A DNA stretch of 64,000 bases, taken from contig CAVTWH010000007.1 in assembly GCA_963738365.1 (NCBI GenBank), positions 806,001 through 870,000 of the forward strand. Direction: 5' to 3'. This document shows, one piece after another, positions 18,132-27,000 of this stretch. The notes under the pieces are model-generated. The model was not told where the DNA came from, ran no database searches, and saw only the letters and a program-made list of their open reading frames with translations. Origin of the DNA: CAVTWH01 sp963738365. Its GTDB lineage: Bacteria > Actinomycetota > Actinomycetes > Mycobacteriales > Micromonosporaceae. Each line of letters opens with the position of its first letter. Position 1 is the first letter of the stretch. The position numbers and the translations under genes were made by a program.

Positions 18132-18147
18132 TCGAACGGTTGTTCGA
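18132..18147 (+). promoter_or_regulatory. LexA operator (SOS box)
   Basis: A perfect palindrome TCGAAC-GGTT-GTTCGA, the consensus SOS box of Gram-positive/actinobacterial LexA. It overlaps the expected transcription start of the operon HEPN-imuA'-imuB-dnaE2, so LexA would block initiation until DNA damage. Confidence 0.85.
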
Positions 18148-18218
18148 ACGCGCTGAGGGGAAGCGATTCGCGGCGCACCCTTCAGCCGGTGGCGTCGGCC
18201 GGCGGGCCGGCGTCTCCG

Positions 18219-18416
18219 GGGAGCCCGCACATTCGCGGGTACGGGCTCCCAGCTGGGTGGCCCGCCCATCACCCCCGACCCCCGGGTGATGGGCGGGAAC
18301 CCCGCCGTCGGGCGTGGCGTGGGGAAGCTCCACGCCCGGCCGTCGGGGGTCGCGGTGCGGTCCGCCGCCCGCGACCCCCGTACGGGCACCCGCTGCTGCG
18401 CCTTCCTCCGCAGCAG
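18219..18416 (+). other. Array of five strong hairpins in the 5' leader of the SOS operon
   Basis: Consecutive inverted repeats fill the untranslated leader. A: GGGAGCCCG 18219-18227 with 18242-18250. B: 14-bp arms 18261-18274 / 18284-18297, loop 9. C: 8-bp arms 18310-18317 / 18330-18337. D: 11-bp arms 18345-18355 / 18369-18379, extended by GCGG/CCGC inside. E: CTGCTGCG 18393-18400 with 18409-18416. The leader from the predicted start to the ATG is about 330 nt. No credible ORF with good codon usage is seen. Possibly a regulatory RNA or attenuator; function unknown. Confidence 0.55.
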
Positions 18417-18462
18417 GCTCCGAGACCCATGGCACGTCGACCCGTCGACCCGGAGGAACAGC

Positions 18463-18948
18463 ATGCGACCCACCCTTGTCCCGGTCTCCCCGGTCACCCG
18501 GGGCGCGGTCACCGTGCCGGCGCACTCGATGCCGCACCGCACCCCCACCGAACTGCTCACCCTGGCCCGGCGCGGGCTGGCCGAGGCGGCCGCCCCGGGC
18601 CCTGACGGGCTGCGGTACGCAACCGCCCACCTGGCCGCCCTGCGGGCCGCCGCGGCGGTCCTGGCCGCCCGGGCCCGGCCCGTCCCCGGCCGGCGCGGCA
18701 AGCTGACCAACGTCTGGGTGCTGTTGACGATGGTCGCCCCCGAGATGGGCGAGTGGGCCGCCTACTTCGCGGCCAGCGCCGCGAAGCGGGCAGCGGCGGA
18801 GGCCGGCATCCCGCGGGTGGTCTCCACCAGGGAGGCCGACGACCTGCTGCGCTCCGCCGAGTCCTTTGTCGACACCGTGGAGGCTGCCCTGCAGCTGAGT
18901 CTCCCGCTGCCCGTCGAGACCCACCCGGTCCGGGACATGGTCGCCTGA
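18463..18948 (+). CDS. SAV_6107-family HEPN-domain protein
   Basis: A 161-residue mostly helical protein matching the actinobacterial SAV_6107 HEPN family: AHSMPHRTPTELLTLARRGL, YATAHLAALRAAAAVLAARA, LTNVWVLLTMVAPEMGEWAAYF, and READDLLRSAESFVDTVEAAL. ATG 18463 is preceded by GGAGGAAC; the upstream in-frame sequence is the hairpin leader. It is the first gene downstream of the LexA box, and the ImuA'-like gene begins 67 nt after its stop. HEPN folds often act on or bind nucleic acid, but the RNase motif Rx4-6H is not obvious. The role is unknown; the context implies DNA-damage response. Confidence 0.75.
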   Translation: MRPTLVPVSPVTRGAVTVPAHSMPHRTPTELLTLARRGLAEAAAPGPDGLRYATAHLAALRAAAAVLAARARPVPGRRGKLTNVWVLLTMVAPEMGEWAAYFAASAAKRAAAEAGIPRVVSTREADDLLRSAESFVDTVEAALQLSLPLPVETHPVRDMVA

Positions 18949-19015
18949 CCAGCGACACGGCACAACGCGGCGGGTCGGTGGATCCGCCGCCAGCACCAAG
19001 GGGGCCGGCAGCACA

Positions 19016-20089
19016 GTGGCCGACGTGGTAGCACTCCGGGGCACTACCGACGGCACCGCCGTCCGTGCCCACACCGACGGCACTGCCGTGCGGGGTCGCA
19101 CCGACAGCGCTGCCAGCCGGCTGGCCGAGATGGCCTCGATCATCCGGGGCGCCGGGCTGGACGGGCTGGTCCGTCCGGCCAGCCAGCCGGTCGACGTCCC
19201 CAGCGTCACCAACGAGATCCTTCCGGTGGTAGCCGCCCTGCGCCCGCTGCTGCCCTGGGGCGGCCTGCGCCGGGGCAGCACCATCGCGGTCCCGGACGCC
19301 GCCGCCCCACCCGGATCCGGACAGCTCCGGGCAGCCGGCGGCCGGGGCGACGCGCCGTCGGCTGGCCGTGACGTTCCCCCGGACGGGGTCGCGTCCGGTC
19401 GTGGTCACCCAGGGCCGCTGGCCCGGGAGGACGGCGCGGGTACGTCGCGGGGCCGGGCACACCTCAGCGTGGTACCCCCGGCCGCGGCCCCCGTACCGGC
19501 CCTCGCCGGGCAGTTCGCCCGGGGCGGTGGCGGCGCACCGGTTCCGGTCGGGGCCACCTCGGCGCTGCTGGCGCTGCTGAGCGCCGCCTCGGCCGGCGGC
19601 TCGTGGTGCGCGGTGGTCGGGCTGCCGGCGTTCGGCGCCCGGGCGGCCGGCGAGTTCGGCATCTGCCTGGAGCGGCTGGTCCTCGTCCCCCACCCGGGGG
19701 CGGACTGGCCGATGGTGGTGGCCGCGCTGCTGGACGGGTTCGACCTGGTGGTGGTCGGGGCGCCCGGGGTGGTCGCGGCGGCGGTGGCCAACCGGCTGTC
19801 GGCCCGGGCGCGCCAGCGCGGCAGCGTCCTGGTGGCCACCGGAGCCTGGGCCGGTGCGGAGCTCACGCTCACCCCCGCCGACAACGTCTGGCACGGGCTC
19901 GGCCAGGGCCGGGGCCGGCTGGTCGGTCGGGAACTCACCCTCGCCGTCCACGGCCGGGGCGCCGCCGCCCGCCCCCGCTACGCCCAACTGACCCTGCCGG
20001 CCACCGCCGACCCGGCCGCCACGGCCACGGCCGCCGGAGAGCCGGCTACCGGAGCGGAGCCGGCCGCCCTGGCCGCGGTGGGCGCATGA
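19016..20089 (+). CDS. ImuA'-like mutasome accessory protein (RecA-fold remnant)
   Basis: A 357-residue protein in the position of imuA' in imuA'-imuB-dnaE2 cassettes. Conserved-looking parts are VPSVTNEILPVVAALRPLLPWGGLRRGSTIAV (45-95 region), ATSALLALLSAASAGGSWCAVVGLPAFG (about 180-210) and GFDLVVVGAPGVVAAAVANRL. The loop after GLRRGSTIAV lacks a Walker A GxxxxGK[ST], as expected for ImuA'. About 80 Gly/Pro/Arg-rich residues (about 95-175) are inserted where RecA folds are compact. An N-terminal DGTAVRxxTD repeat occurs twice. GTG 19016 follows AAGGGGGCC. The stop overlaps the imuB ATG. Confidence 0.7.
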   Translation: MADVVALRGTTDGTAVRAHTDGTAVRGRTDSAASRLAEMASIIRGAGLDGLVRPASQPVDVPSVTNEILPVVAALRPLLPWGGLRRGSTIAVPDAAAPPGSGQLRAAGGRGDAPSAGRDVPPDGVASGRGHPGPLAREDGAGTSRGRAHLSVVPPAAAPVPALAGQFARGGGGAPVPVGATSALLALLSAASAGGSWCAVVGLPAFGARAAGEFGICLERLVLVPHPGADWPMVVAALLDGFDLVVVGAPGVVAAAVANRLSARARQRGSVLVATGAWAGAELTLTPADNVWHGLGQGRGRLVGRELTLAVHGRGAAARPRYAQLTLPATADPAATATAAGEPATGAEPAALAAVGA

Positions 20090-21711
20090 GGCTGATGGTG
20101 GTGTGGTGCCCCGACTGGCCGGTGATCGCCGCCGAGCTGGCCGACGGGGTACCAGCTCACCAGCCGGTGGTGGTACTGCACGCCAACCGGGTGGTGGCCT
20201 GCTCGGAGGCCGCCCGGCGGGAGGGCATCCGGCGCGGCCTGCGCCGTCGCGAGGCGCAGAGCCGCTGCCCCCAGGTGACCGTGGTCGACTACGACGCCGA
20301 CCGGGACGCCCGGGCCTTCGAACCGGTGGTGGCTGCCGTGGCGGAGCTGGCCCCCGGGGTGGAGGTACTGCGTGCGGGGGCGTGTGCGTTCGCCGCCCGG
20401 GGGCCGGCCGGCTACTACGGCTCCGAGGAGGCCGCCGCCGAACGGATCATCGAGCACATCGCCCAGAGCTGCGGGGTCGAGGCGCAGCTGGGGGCCGCCG
20501 AGGGCAGCTTCGCCGCGGCGCTGGCCGCCCGCTCCGGCCGGCTGGTCCCGCCCGGCGGCGCCGCCGCCTTCCTGGCCGGCCAGGACATCGCGCTGATCGA
20601 CCAGCCGGCCCTGGCCGACCTGCTGCGCCGGCTGGGCATCGCCACCCTCGGCGCGTTCGCCGCCCTGCCGGCCGCCGACGTGCTGGCCCGGTTCGGGTTC
20701 GCCGCCGCGCTGGCGCACCGGCTGGCCGCCGGGGCGGACGAACGCCCGCTGGCGGTCCGCGATCCGCCCGCCGACCTGCTCGTCGAGGAGCGCTTCGACG
20801 AGCCGCTGGAGCGGGTCGACGTGGCCGCCTTCGCCGCCCGGCAGCTGGCCCAGCGGCTGCACGACCGGCTCACCGGGTACGGCCTGGCCTGTACCCGGCT
20901 GGGCATCACCGCGGTCACCGAGCGCGGCGCCGAATTGCACCGGGTCTGGCGCCACGACGGGCTGCTCACCGTCGGCGGCATCGCCGACCGGCTGCGCTGG
21001 CAGCTGGACGGCTGGCTGGCCGGCAGCGCGCCGGGCGGCGACCGGCCGGACGGCGGGATCATCCGGCTGGCCCTGGTCCCCGAGGGTGTCCTCGCCCACG
21101 CCGGCCTGCAGCTCGGGCTGTGGGGTGACGCCGGGGTGGAGCGCGACCGGGCGCACCGGGCGCTGCACCGTATCCAGGGACTGCTCGGGCCGCAGGCGGT
21201 GCTCACCGTGGTACCCAGCGGCGGGCGCGACCCCGGCGACCAGGTGACCCTGGTGCCGTGGGGCGACGAGCGGCTGCCCGCCCGCCCGGTCCGGCCGCCG
21301 TGGCCGGGGCAGCTGCCCGCACCCGCGCCGGCCGTGGTGCCGCCCGAGCCGGTACCGGTGCTGGTCCTCGATGCCGCTGGTGCCCCGGTGGCGGTCAGCG
21401 CCCGGCTGGTGCTCTCCGCCCCGCCCGCCGTGCTGGTCCTCGACCCGCCCCCACCGGGTACCCCCGTGGCGCTGCCCCGATCCGACCGCCGTCCGCCGAT
21501 CACGTCGAGCGCCGGGGCGCGGAGGCGCGGCCCGGCGCCGCGGCTGGTGCCGATCGTGGCCTGGGCCGGCCCGTGGCCGGTGGACGAGCGCTGGTGGGCG
21601 CCGGAGGAGGCGAGCCGGCGGGTCCGGTTCCAGGTGGGTCTGGCCGATGGCCGGGCACTGCTGCTCAGCCTCAGTGGCGGCGCGTGGACCCTGGTGGCCA
21701 GCTATGACTGA
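20086..21711 (+). CDS. imuB: ImuB, Y-family polymerase-like mutasome subunit
   Basis: A 541-residue Y-family fold protein starting MRLMVVWCPDWPVIAAELAD. The acidic catalytic residues are missing: the first motif has CPDWP instead of hIDMDxFF, and the SxDE motif is replaced by VLRAGACAFAARGP. It is therefore a non-catalytic ImuB, which bridges DnaE2 and the beta clamp. A candidate clamp contact was not identified with certainty. The C-terminal 150 residues are Pro-rich followed by WWAPEEASRRVRFQVGLADG, typical of ImuB. ATGA overlap with the imuA' stop. The terminal codons belong to an 18-nt tandem repeat. Confidence 0.85.
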   Translation: MRLMVVWCPDWPVIAAELADGVPAHQPVVVLHANRVVACSEAARREGIRRGLRRREAQSRCPQVTVVDYDADRDARAFEPVVAAVAELAPGVEVLRAGACAFAARGPAGYYGSEEAAAERIIEHIAQSCGVEAQLGAAEGSFAAALAARSGRLVPPGGAAAFLAGQDIALIDQPALADLLRRLGIATLGAFAALPAADVLARFGFAAALAHRLAAGADERPLAVRDPPADLLVEERFDEPLERVDVAAFAARQLAQRLHDRLTGYGLACTRLGITAVTERGAELHRVWRHDGLLTVGGIADRLRWQLDGWLAGSAPGGDRPDGGIIRLALVPEGVLAHAGLQLGLWGDAGVERDRAHRALHRIQGLLGPQAVLTVVPSGGRDPGDQVTLVPWGDERLPARPVRPPWPGQLPAPAPAVVPPEPVPVLVLDAAGAPVAVSARLVLSAPPAVLVLDPPPPGTPVALPRSDRRPPITSSAGARRRGPAPRLVPIVAWAGPWPVDERWWAPEEASRRVRFQVGLADGRALLLSLSGGAWTLVASYD

Positions 21712-21771
21712 CCGGCCAGCTGGGACTGAGCGACGAGCTGAGACTGAGCGCCGAGCGGGGACTGAGCGGCG
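21700..21771 (+). repeat. 18-bp tandem repeat x4 spanning the imuB stop codon
   Basis: Four units of 18 bp (consensus AGCTGGGACTGAGCGNCG) start at 21700, 21718, 21736 and 21754. The first contains the imuB TGA, and every copy keeps a TGA in the same frame. It lies between imuB and dnaE2. Confidence 0.8.
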
Positions 21772-21789
21772 GCGGGCTGTGGTGCGCTG

Positions 21790-24700
21790 ATGGGCTTCAC
21801 CAACCCGGACATCCCCTGGGCCGAGCTGGAGCGGGTGCTCTCCGGGCGGCCCATCGTCCGCGACCCGGTCACCATCGACCACGGCGACGGCAGCGACTCG
21901 CCGGCCTGGACCCGTAAACGGGACCACTACACCGCCCCGGCGCTGGTCCGCCGACGCTCCACAGTGGACTACGCAGAGCTGCACTGCCACACCAACTTCA
22001 GCTTCCTCGACGGCGCCAGCCACCCGGAGGAGCTGGCCGAGGAGGCGGCCCGGCTGGGCCTGACCGGGCTGGCCGTCACCGACCACGACGGCATGTACGG
22101 CGTGGTCCGGTTCAGTGAGGCCGCCCGGGCGCTCGACCTGCCCACCGTCTTCGGCGCCGAGCTGTCCCTGGAGCTGCCCGGGCCGCAGAGCGGCGAACCC
22201 GACCCGGCCGGCCGGCACCTGCTGCTGCTCGCCCGTGGCGCGCCCGGGTACGCCCGGCTGTCCAGCGTGATCGCCCACGCGCAGCTGGCCGGCGGCGAGA
22301 AGGGCCGCCCCGTCTACGACCTGGCCGAGCTGGCCGCGCAGCTGCGCGGCCAGGTGCTGGTGCTGACCGGCTGCCGCAAGGGGCACCTGCCGGCGGCGCT
22401 GGCGGCCGGTGGTGACGGGCGGGCCGAGCTGGACCGGCTGGTGGCGCTCTTCGGCGCGGACAGCGTGGCGGTGGAGCTGACCCACCACGGGCACCCGGAC
22501 GACGACGAACGCAACGACGCGCTGGCCGCGCTGGCCGCCCGGCGCCACCTGCCGACCGTGGCCACCGGCAACGTGCACTACGCCACGCCGGGGCGGCGCC
22601 GGCTGGCCACCGCGCTCGCCGCGGTCCGCGCCCGGCGCAGCCTGGACGAGGTGGACGGCTGGCTACCGGCGGCCGGGGTGGCGCACCTGCGCAGCGGGGA
22701 CGAGATGGCGGCCCGGTTCGCCGCCTTCCCGGGGGCGGTCGCGCGGGCCGCCGGCTACGGCCGGGAGCTCGCCTTCGACCTGCAGCTGATCGCCCCGCGC
22801 CTGCCCAACTGCGCGCCCCCGGACAGCGGCCTGACCGAGATGGCGTACCTGCGCCAGCTCACCGCGGCCGGCGCCCGGCGCCGGTACGGGCCGCCCGGGC
22901 CGACAACCCGGACGCGTACCGGCAGATCGAGCACGAGCTGGCGATGATCGAGGCGCTGCAGTTCCCCGGCTACTTCCTCATCGTCCACGACATCGTGCGG
23001 TTCTGCGCCGAGCGGGGGATCTACTGCCAGGGGCGCGGTTCGGCGGCCAACTCGGCGGTCTGCTACGCGCTGGGCATCACCAACGTCGACTCGGTGAAGT
23101 GGGAGCTGCTCTTCGAGCGGTTCCTGGCCCCGGAGCGGGACGGCCCGCCGGACATCGACATCGACATCGAGTCCGACCGCCGCGAGGAGGCCATCCAGCA
23201 CGTCTACCAGAAGTACGGCCGGCTCTACGCCGCCCAGGTCGCCAACGTCATCTCCTACCGGCCCCGCTCGGCGGTGCGCGACGTCGCCAAGGCGTTCGGC
23301 TTCTCCCCGGGCCAGCAGGACGCCTGGAGCAAGCAGATCGACCGCTGGGGGACCATCGCCACGCTGGACGTGGAGGAGATCCCCGAACCGGTGGTGCGCT
23401 ACGCCAACGAGCTGCAGACCTTCCCGAGGCACCTGGGCATCCACTCGGGCGGCATGGTGATCTGCGACCGGCCGGTGATCGAGGTGTGCCCGGTGGAGTG
23501 GGCGCGGATGGCCGACCGCACGGTGCTGCAGTGGGACAAGGACGACTGCGCCAGCGCCGGCCTGGTCAAGTTCGACCTGCTCGGGCTGGGCATGCTCTCG
23601 GCGCTGCGGTACGCCTTCGAGCTGGCCGACACCGGCCGCACGCTGGCCACCATGCCGCTGGACGACGTCGAGGTGTACGCGATGCTCTGCCGGGCCGACT
23701 CGGTCGGGCGTGTTCCAGGTGGAGTCGCGCGCCCAGATGGCCACCCTGCCCCGGCTGCGCCCGGAGAAGTTCTACGACCTGGTGATCGAGGTGGCGCTGA
23801 TCCGGCCCGGCCCGATCCAGGGCGGCTCGGTGCACCCCTACATCCGCCGCGCGCAGGGCCGGGAGAAGATCACCTACCCGCATGAACGGACGGAGAAGAC
23901 GCTCCGGCGCACCAAGGGCGTACCCCTGTTCCAGGAGCAGTTGATGCAGCTGGCCATCGACGTGGCCGGGTTCACCGCGGCAGAGGCCGACGAGCTGCGC
24001 CGGGCGATGGGCGCCAAGCGTTCGATGGAGCGGATGGCGCGCATCCGCGGCCGGCTCTACGACGGCATGGCCGGCAACGGCATCACCGGCGCGCTGGCCG
24101 ACGACTTCTACCTCAAGCTCTCCGCCTTCGCCAACTACGGCTTCCCGGAGAGCCACGCGATGAGCTTCGCCTACCTGGTCTTCGCCAGCGCCTGGCTCAA
24201 GCGCTACCACCCGGCGGCGTTCTGCGCGGCGCTGCTGAAGGCCCAGCCGATGGGCTTCTACTCGCCGCAGACCCTGGTCGACGACGCCCGCCGGCACGGC
24301 GTCACGGTGCTGCGCCCGGACATCAACGCCAGCGACGCCAAGCCCACCCTGGAGCGCGGCCCGGACTGCCGGGAGCGGGCCGGCGGCGCCGACGAGCCGC
24401 CGGCGCAGTGGGGTCGCGGTGGTCCGGTGGTACGCCTCGGCCTGTCCACCGTGCGCAGCATCGGTGACCGGCTCGCCGAACGCATCGAGGCGCAGCGCCG
24501 CGCGGGCGGGGCGTACCGCAGCATGGTGGAGCTGGCCCAGCGGGTCGGCCTGACCAGCACCCAGCTGGAGGCGCTGGCCACCGCGGGGGTCTTCGACAGC
24601 CTCGGGCTGTCCCGTCGGGGCGCGCTGTGGGCGGCCGGCGCCGCGGCCCAGGAGCGGGCCGGGCGGCTGCCCGGCACGGTGACCGGCGTGCAGGCGCCGA

Positions 24701-25125
24701 CGCTGCCCGGCATGGACGAGGTGGAGACGCTGGTGGCCGACGTCTGGGCCACCGGCCTGGCGCCCGACCGGCACCCGGCCGAGTTCGCCCGGGAGCACCT
24801 GCGCCGGCTCGGGGCGCTCTCCATCGCCGAGGTCGGGCACGCCGGGGACAAGACCCGGGTGCTGGTCGGCGGGGTGGTGACGCACCGGCAGCGGCCGGCG
24901 ACCGCGGCCGGCATCACCTTCATCAACCTGGAGGACGAGACCGGGATGCTCAACATCGTCTGCTCGCCGGGCCTGTGGCACCGCTACCGCCGGGTGGCCC
25001 GGACCAGTTCGGCGCTGCTGGTCCGGGGCCTGGTGGAGAAGCAGGACGGGGTGGTCAACCTCAACGCCGACCAGCTGTCGACGCTGCGGCTGCCGGTCCG
25101 CCCGTCATCCCGCGACTTCCGCTGA
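21790..25125 (+). pseudogene. dnaE2: Error-prone DNA polymerase DnaE2, reading frame broken twice
   Basis: C-family polymerase III alpha subunit of the SOS mutasome. PHP domain: AELHCHTNFSFLDGASHPEE and VTDHDGMYGVV. Polymerase motifs: QGRGSAANSAVCYALGI, the catalytic PPDIDIDIE, VFQVESRAQMATLPRLRP, FQEQLMQLAIDVAGF, NYGFPESHAMSFAYL. The OB fold near the end contains VLVGGVVTHRQRPATAAGI. Two single-base shifts break the frame: near 22,890 (one G apparently missing in CCCGGGCCGAC) and near 23,705 (one G extra in GTCGGGCGTG). They compensate exactly (3336 nt), and all catalytic motifs survive on either side. Homopolymer sequencing errors are more likely than a real loss. Start ATG 21790. Confidence 0.8.
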
Positions 25126-25220
25126 CCGGCCGGGTGAGCCACGTGCCGGCCGGGTGAGCCACGTGCCGGCCGGGTGAGCCACATGCCGGCCGGGTGAGCC
25201 ACGTGCCGGCCGGGTGAGCC
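25126..25220 (+). repeat. 20-bp tandem repeat x4.75 after dnaE2
   Basis: Units of CCGGCCGGGTGAGCCACGTG begin at 25126, 25146, 25166 (one change, ACATG), 25186 and 25206 (15 nt only). They begin directly after the dnaE2 stop and end 35 bp before the convergent GH16 gene. Each unit contains TGA and the palindrome CACGTG. Not CRISPR: no spacers. Confidence 0.9.
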
Positions 25221-25254
25221 GGGCACCGGGCCGAGCCCGGCGCCCGGCTGCGGC

Positions 25255-26628
25255 TCAGGTGTGCAGGATCCAGGTCTGCGCGCTGCTGCCGTTGCAGTCC
25301 CAGATCTGCACCTGGGTGCCGGGGGTGGTGGACGCGGACGGGTCGTCCAGGCACTTGTTGGACTGCGGGTTGTAGTAGCTGTTGTTGGACTGGTGGATGA
25401 AGACCTGCGCGGCGGTGGTGTTGCAGTCCCACAGCTGCACCTTGGTGCCGTTGGCCGTGCCGCCGCCGGAGATGTCCAGGCACTTGCCCAGCGCGTGCAG
25501 CGTGCTGCCGGCCTCGACGTAGGTCCACTGCTGGGCGCCGGTGCCGTTGCAGGTGTAGATCTGCACGGGGGTGCCGTTGGCGGTGCCCGAGGAGCGGACG
25601 TCCAGGCAGAGCCCGTTGGCGTTGGTCAGCGACTTGCCGCTGGGCGGGGGTGGCGGCGGCGTGGCTGCCGCCCCCGCCGCCACCGGAGGTGTAGGCGGCG
25701 ACGTAGTCGACGAGCATCGGCACGCCGGACGCGGTGGAGCCGGTGGGGCCGCCGCCGAACGCGGCCGGGAAGCCGCCGCCGATGGCCACGTTGAGGATGA
25801 TGAAGAACCCGTGGTGCGTGGCGTTGTTCCAGGTGGTCGCGTCGACCTGGTTGGCGTTGACGGTGAAGAAGTTGTTGCCGTCGAGGTACCAGCGGATCTG
25901 CTCGGGGGAGACGCTGCGGTCGTACTCCATGGCGTAGGTGTGGAAGCCGGTCTGGCAGCCGCCGCAGGCGCGCTGGCCGCTGCCGATGCCGGTGGTCTCG
26001 TTGCACGGCCCGCCCGGGGACGTTCCGCAGTGCAGGGTGCCGAACTCCGAGCTGAGCCCGTTGATGTCCTCCATCATGTCGATCTCGCCGATGCCCGGCC
26101 AGCCGGTGGCGCCGGTACCCGGGCGGCCGCGCCGAGCGACCAGAACGCCGGCCAGTAGCCCAGCGCCGCCGCGCCGCTGACGTTGGGCTGCTGCAGGGAA
26201 GCCTCCATCCGCAGCTTGCCGCCGGCCGGGGCGGCGAAGTCGGTGCGCTGGGTCTCGATCCGGCCGCTGGTCCAGTTGCCGCCCCCGTCCCGGATCGGCT
26301 TGATGACCAGGTGCCCGGCGCCGTCCTGGTACACGTTGGCGGTGCTGTTGGTCGCCGACTCGACCTCGCCGGTGCCCCAGTTGCCGGCGCCGCCGGGGTA
26401 GCCGTGGCCGAGGTCGTAGAGCCAGTTGCCGGTGTTGACGCCGGTACCGGAGGCGCCGGAGAAGTCGTCGGCGAAGACCTGCGTCCAGCCGGACGGGGTG
26501 GGCGGGACGGAGGCGTGCGCGTCCGGGACGGTGGCCAGCGCGGCCACCACGGTGAGCACGCCGGCCCCGGCCAGCAGGGACAGCCGTCTGGCGGTGCGGT
26601 GTCGCAGGGTGGAGACGAGTGGGTTCAT
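25255..26628 (-). pseudogene. Secreted GH16 endo-beta-glucanase with CBM13 (ricin-B) module, frame broken twice
   Basis: From ATG 26628: signal peptide (MNPLVSTLRHRTARRLSLLA, hydrophobic core, cleavage near AHAS), then a GH16 beta-jellyroll (WTQVFADDFSG; the catalytic EIDMMED with nucleophile and acid/base; YLDGNNFFTV; FIILNVAIGGGFPAAFGGGP). A Gly/Pro linker leads to a CBM13 trefoil with three repeats (CLDVRSSGTANGTPVQIYTC; CLDISGGGTANGTKVQLWDC; CLDDPSASTTPGTQVQIWDC). It probably hydrolyses beta-1,3-glucans outside the cell. Frame breaks: near 26,118 (GGG where GGGG restores ARGTGATGWPGIGE) and in the linker near 25,665. All active-site and lectin motifs are intact otherwise. Confidence 0.8.
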
Positions 26629-26732
26629 GGGGTGTGCGCCTCTCTGAAGGGAACGGGCGCCGCCGGCTGACGCTCGTCGGGGCGGATGTGGGTGCACGGC
26701 ACCGCGCCTGGCCAGACGCTGGACGGCCGTCG

Positions 26733-26746
26733 TGAAAGCGCTCTCA
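26733..26746 (-). promoter_or_regulatory. LacI-family-type operator upstream of GH16
   Basis: TGAAAGCGCTCTCA is a near-perfect palindrome around the AGCGCT core, as in LacI/CebR-type operators of actinomycete glycoside hydrolase genes. It overlaps the predicted transcription start of the GH16 gene, 105-118 nt upstream of its ATG. The regulator is not in the window. Confidence 0.6.
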
Positions 26747-26749
26747 CCG

Positions 26750-26778
26750 ATGGTTGCCGGTACCGACATTGATGTCAA
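26750..26778 (-). promoter_or_regulatory. Promoter of GH16
   Basis: Read on the minus strand: perfect -35 TTGACA (26778-26773), 17 nt, then AACCAT (26755-26750) as -10. The predicted start lies in the AGCGCT operator. The rest of the 372-nt gap to the methyltransferase (26629-27000) shows no ORF with good codon usage. Confidence 0.45.
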
Positions 26779-26988
26779 TACCATCTATGTTTGCGCTGCA
26801 CACGGTCCTATCGACCAGGCTGATCATGTGGCACATCGGGGCTCACAGAGTAGATCCGGTGTACCAAGGTCTGATGTAGGGATCACGGTGAGAACGGTTT
26901 CAACCTCGGTTCCGGCCCGGGCCGGCGGGTGGCCGATCGGCGCCGCTGGTCGGGCGGCCGCGTCGCGCGCCGTACCCCCGGGGTGGCC

Positions 26989-26994
26989 TAGGCT
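26989..26994 (+). promoter_or_regulatory. -10 element (TAGGCT) of the methyltransferase, leaderless type
   Basis: TAGGCT, 6 nt (CGCAGC), then GTG 27001. No Shine-Dalgarno sequence. Confidence 0.45.
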
Positions 26995-27000
26995 CGCAGC

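Noticed and set aside
18131..18149. GTTCGAAC resembling a tRNA T-loop
   Set aside because: No acceptor or anticodon stems around it; it is the LexA palindrome.
25126..25220. CRISPR-like repetition
   Set aside because: Units are contiguous with no spacers; a simple tandem repeat.
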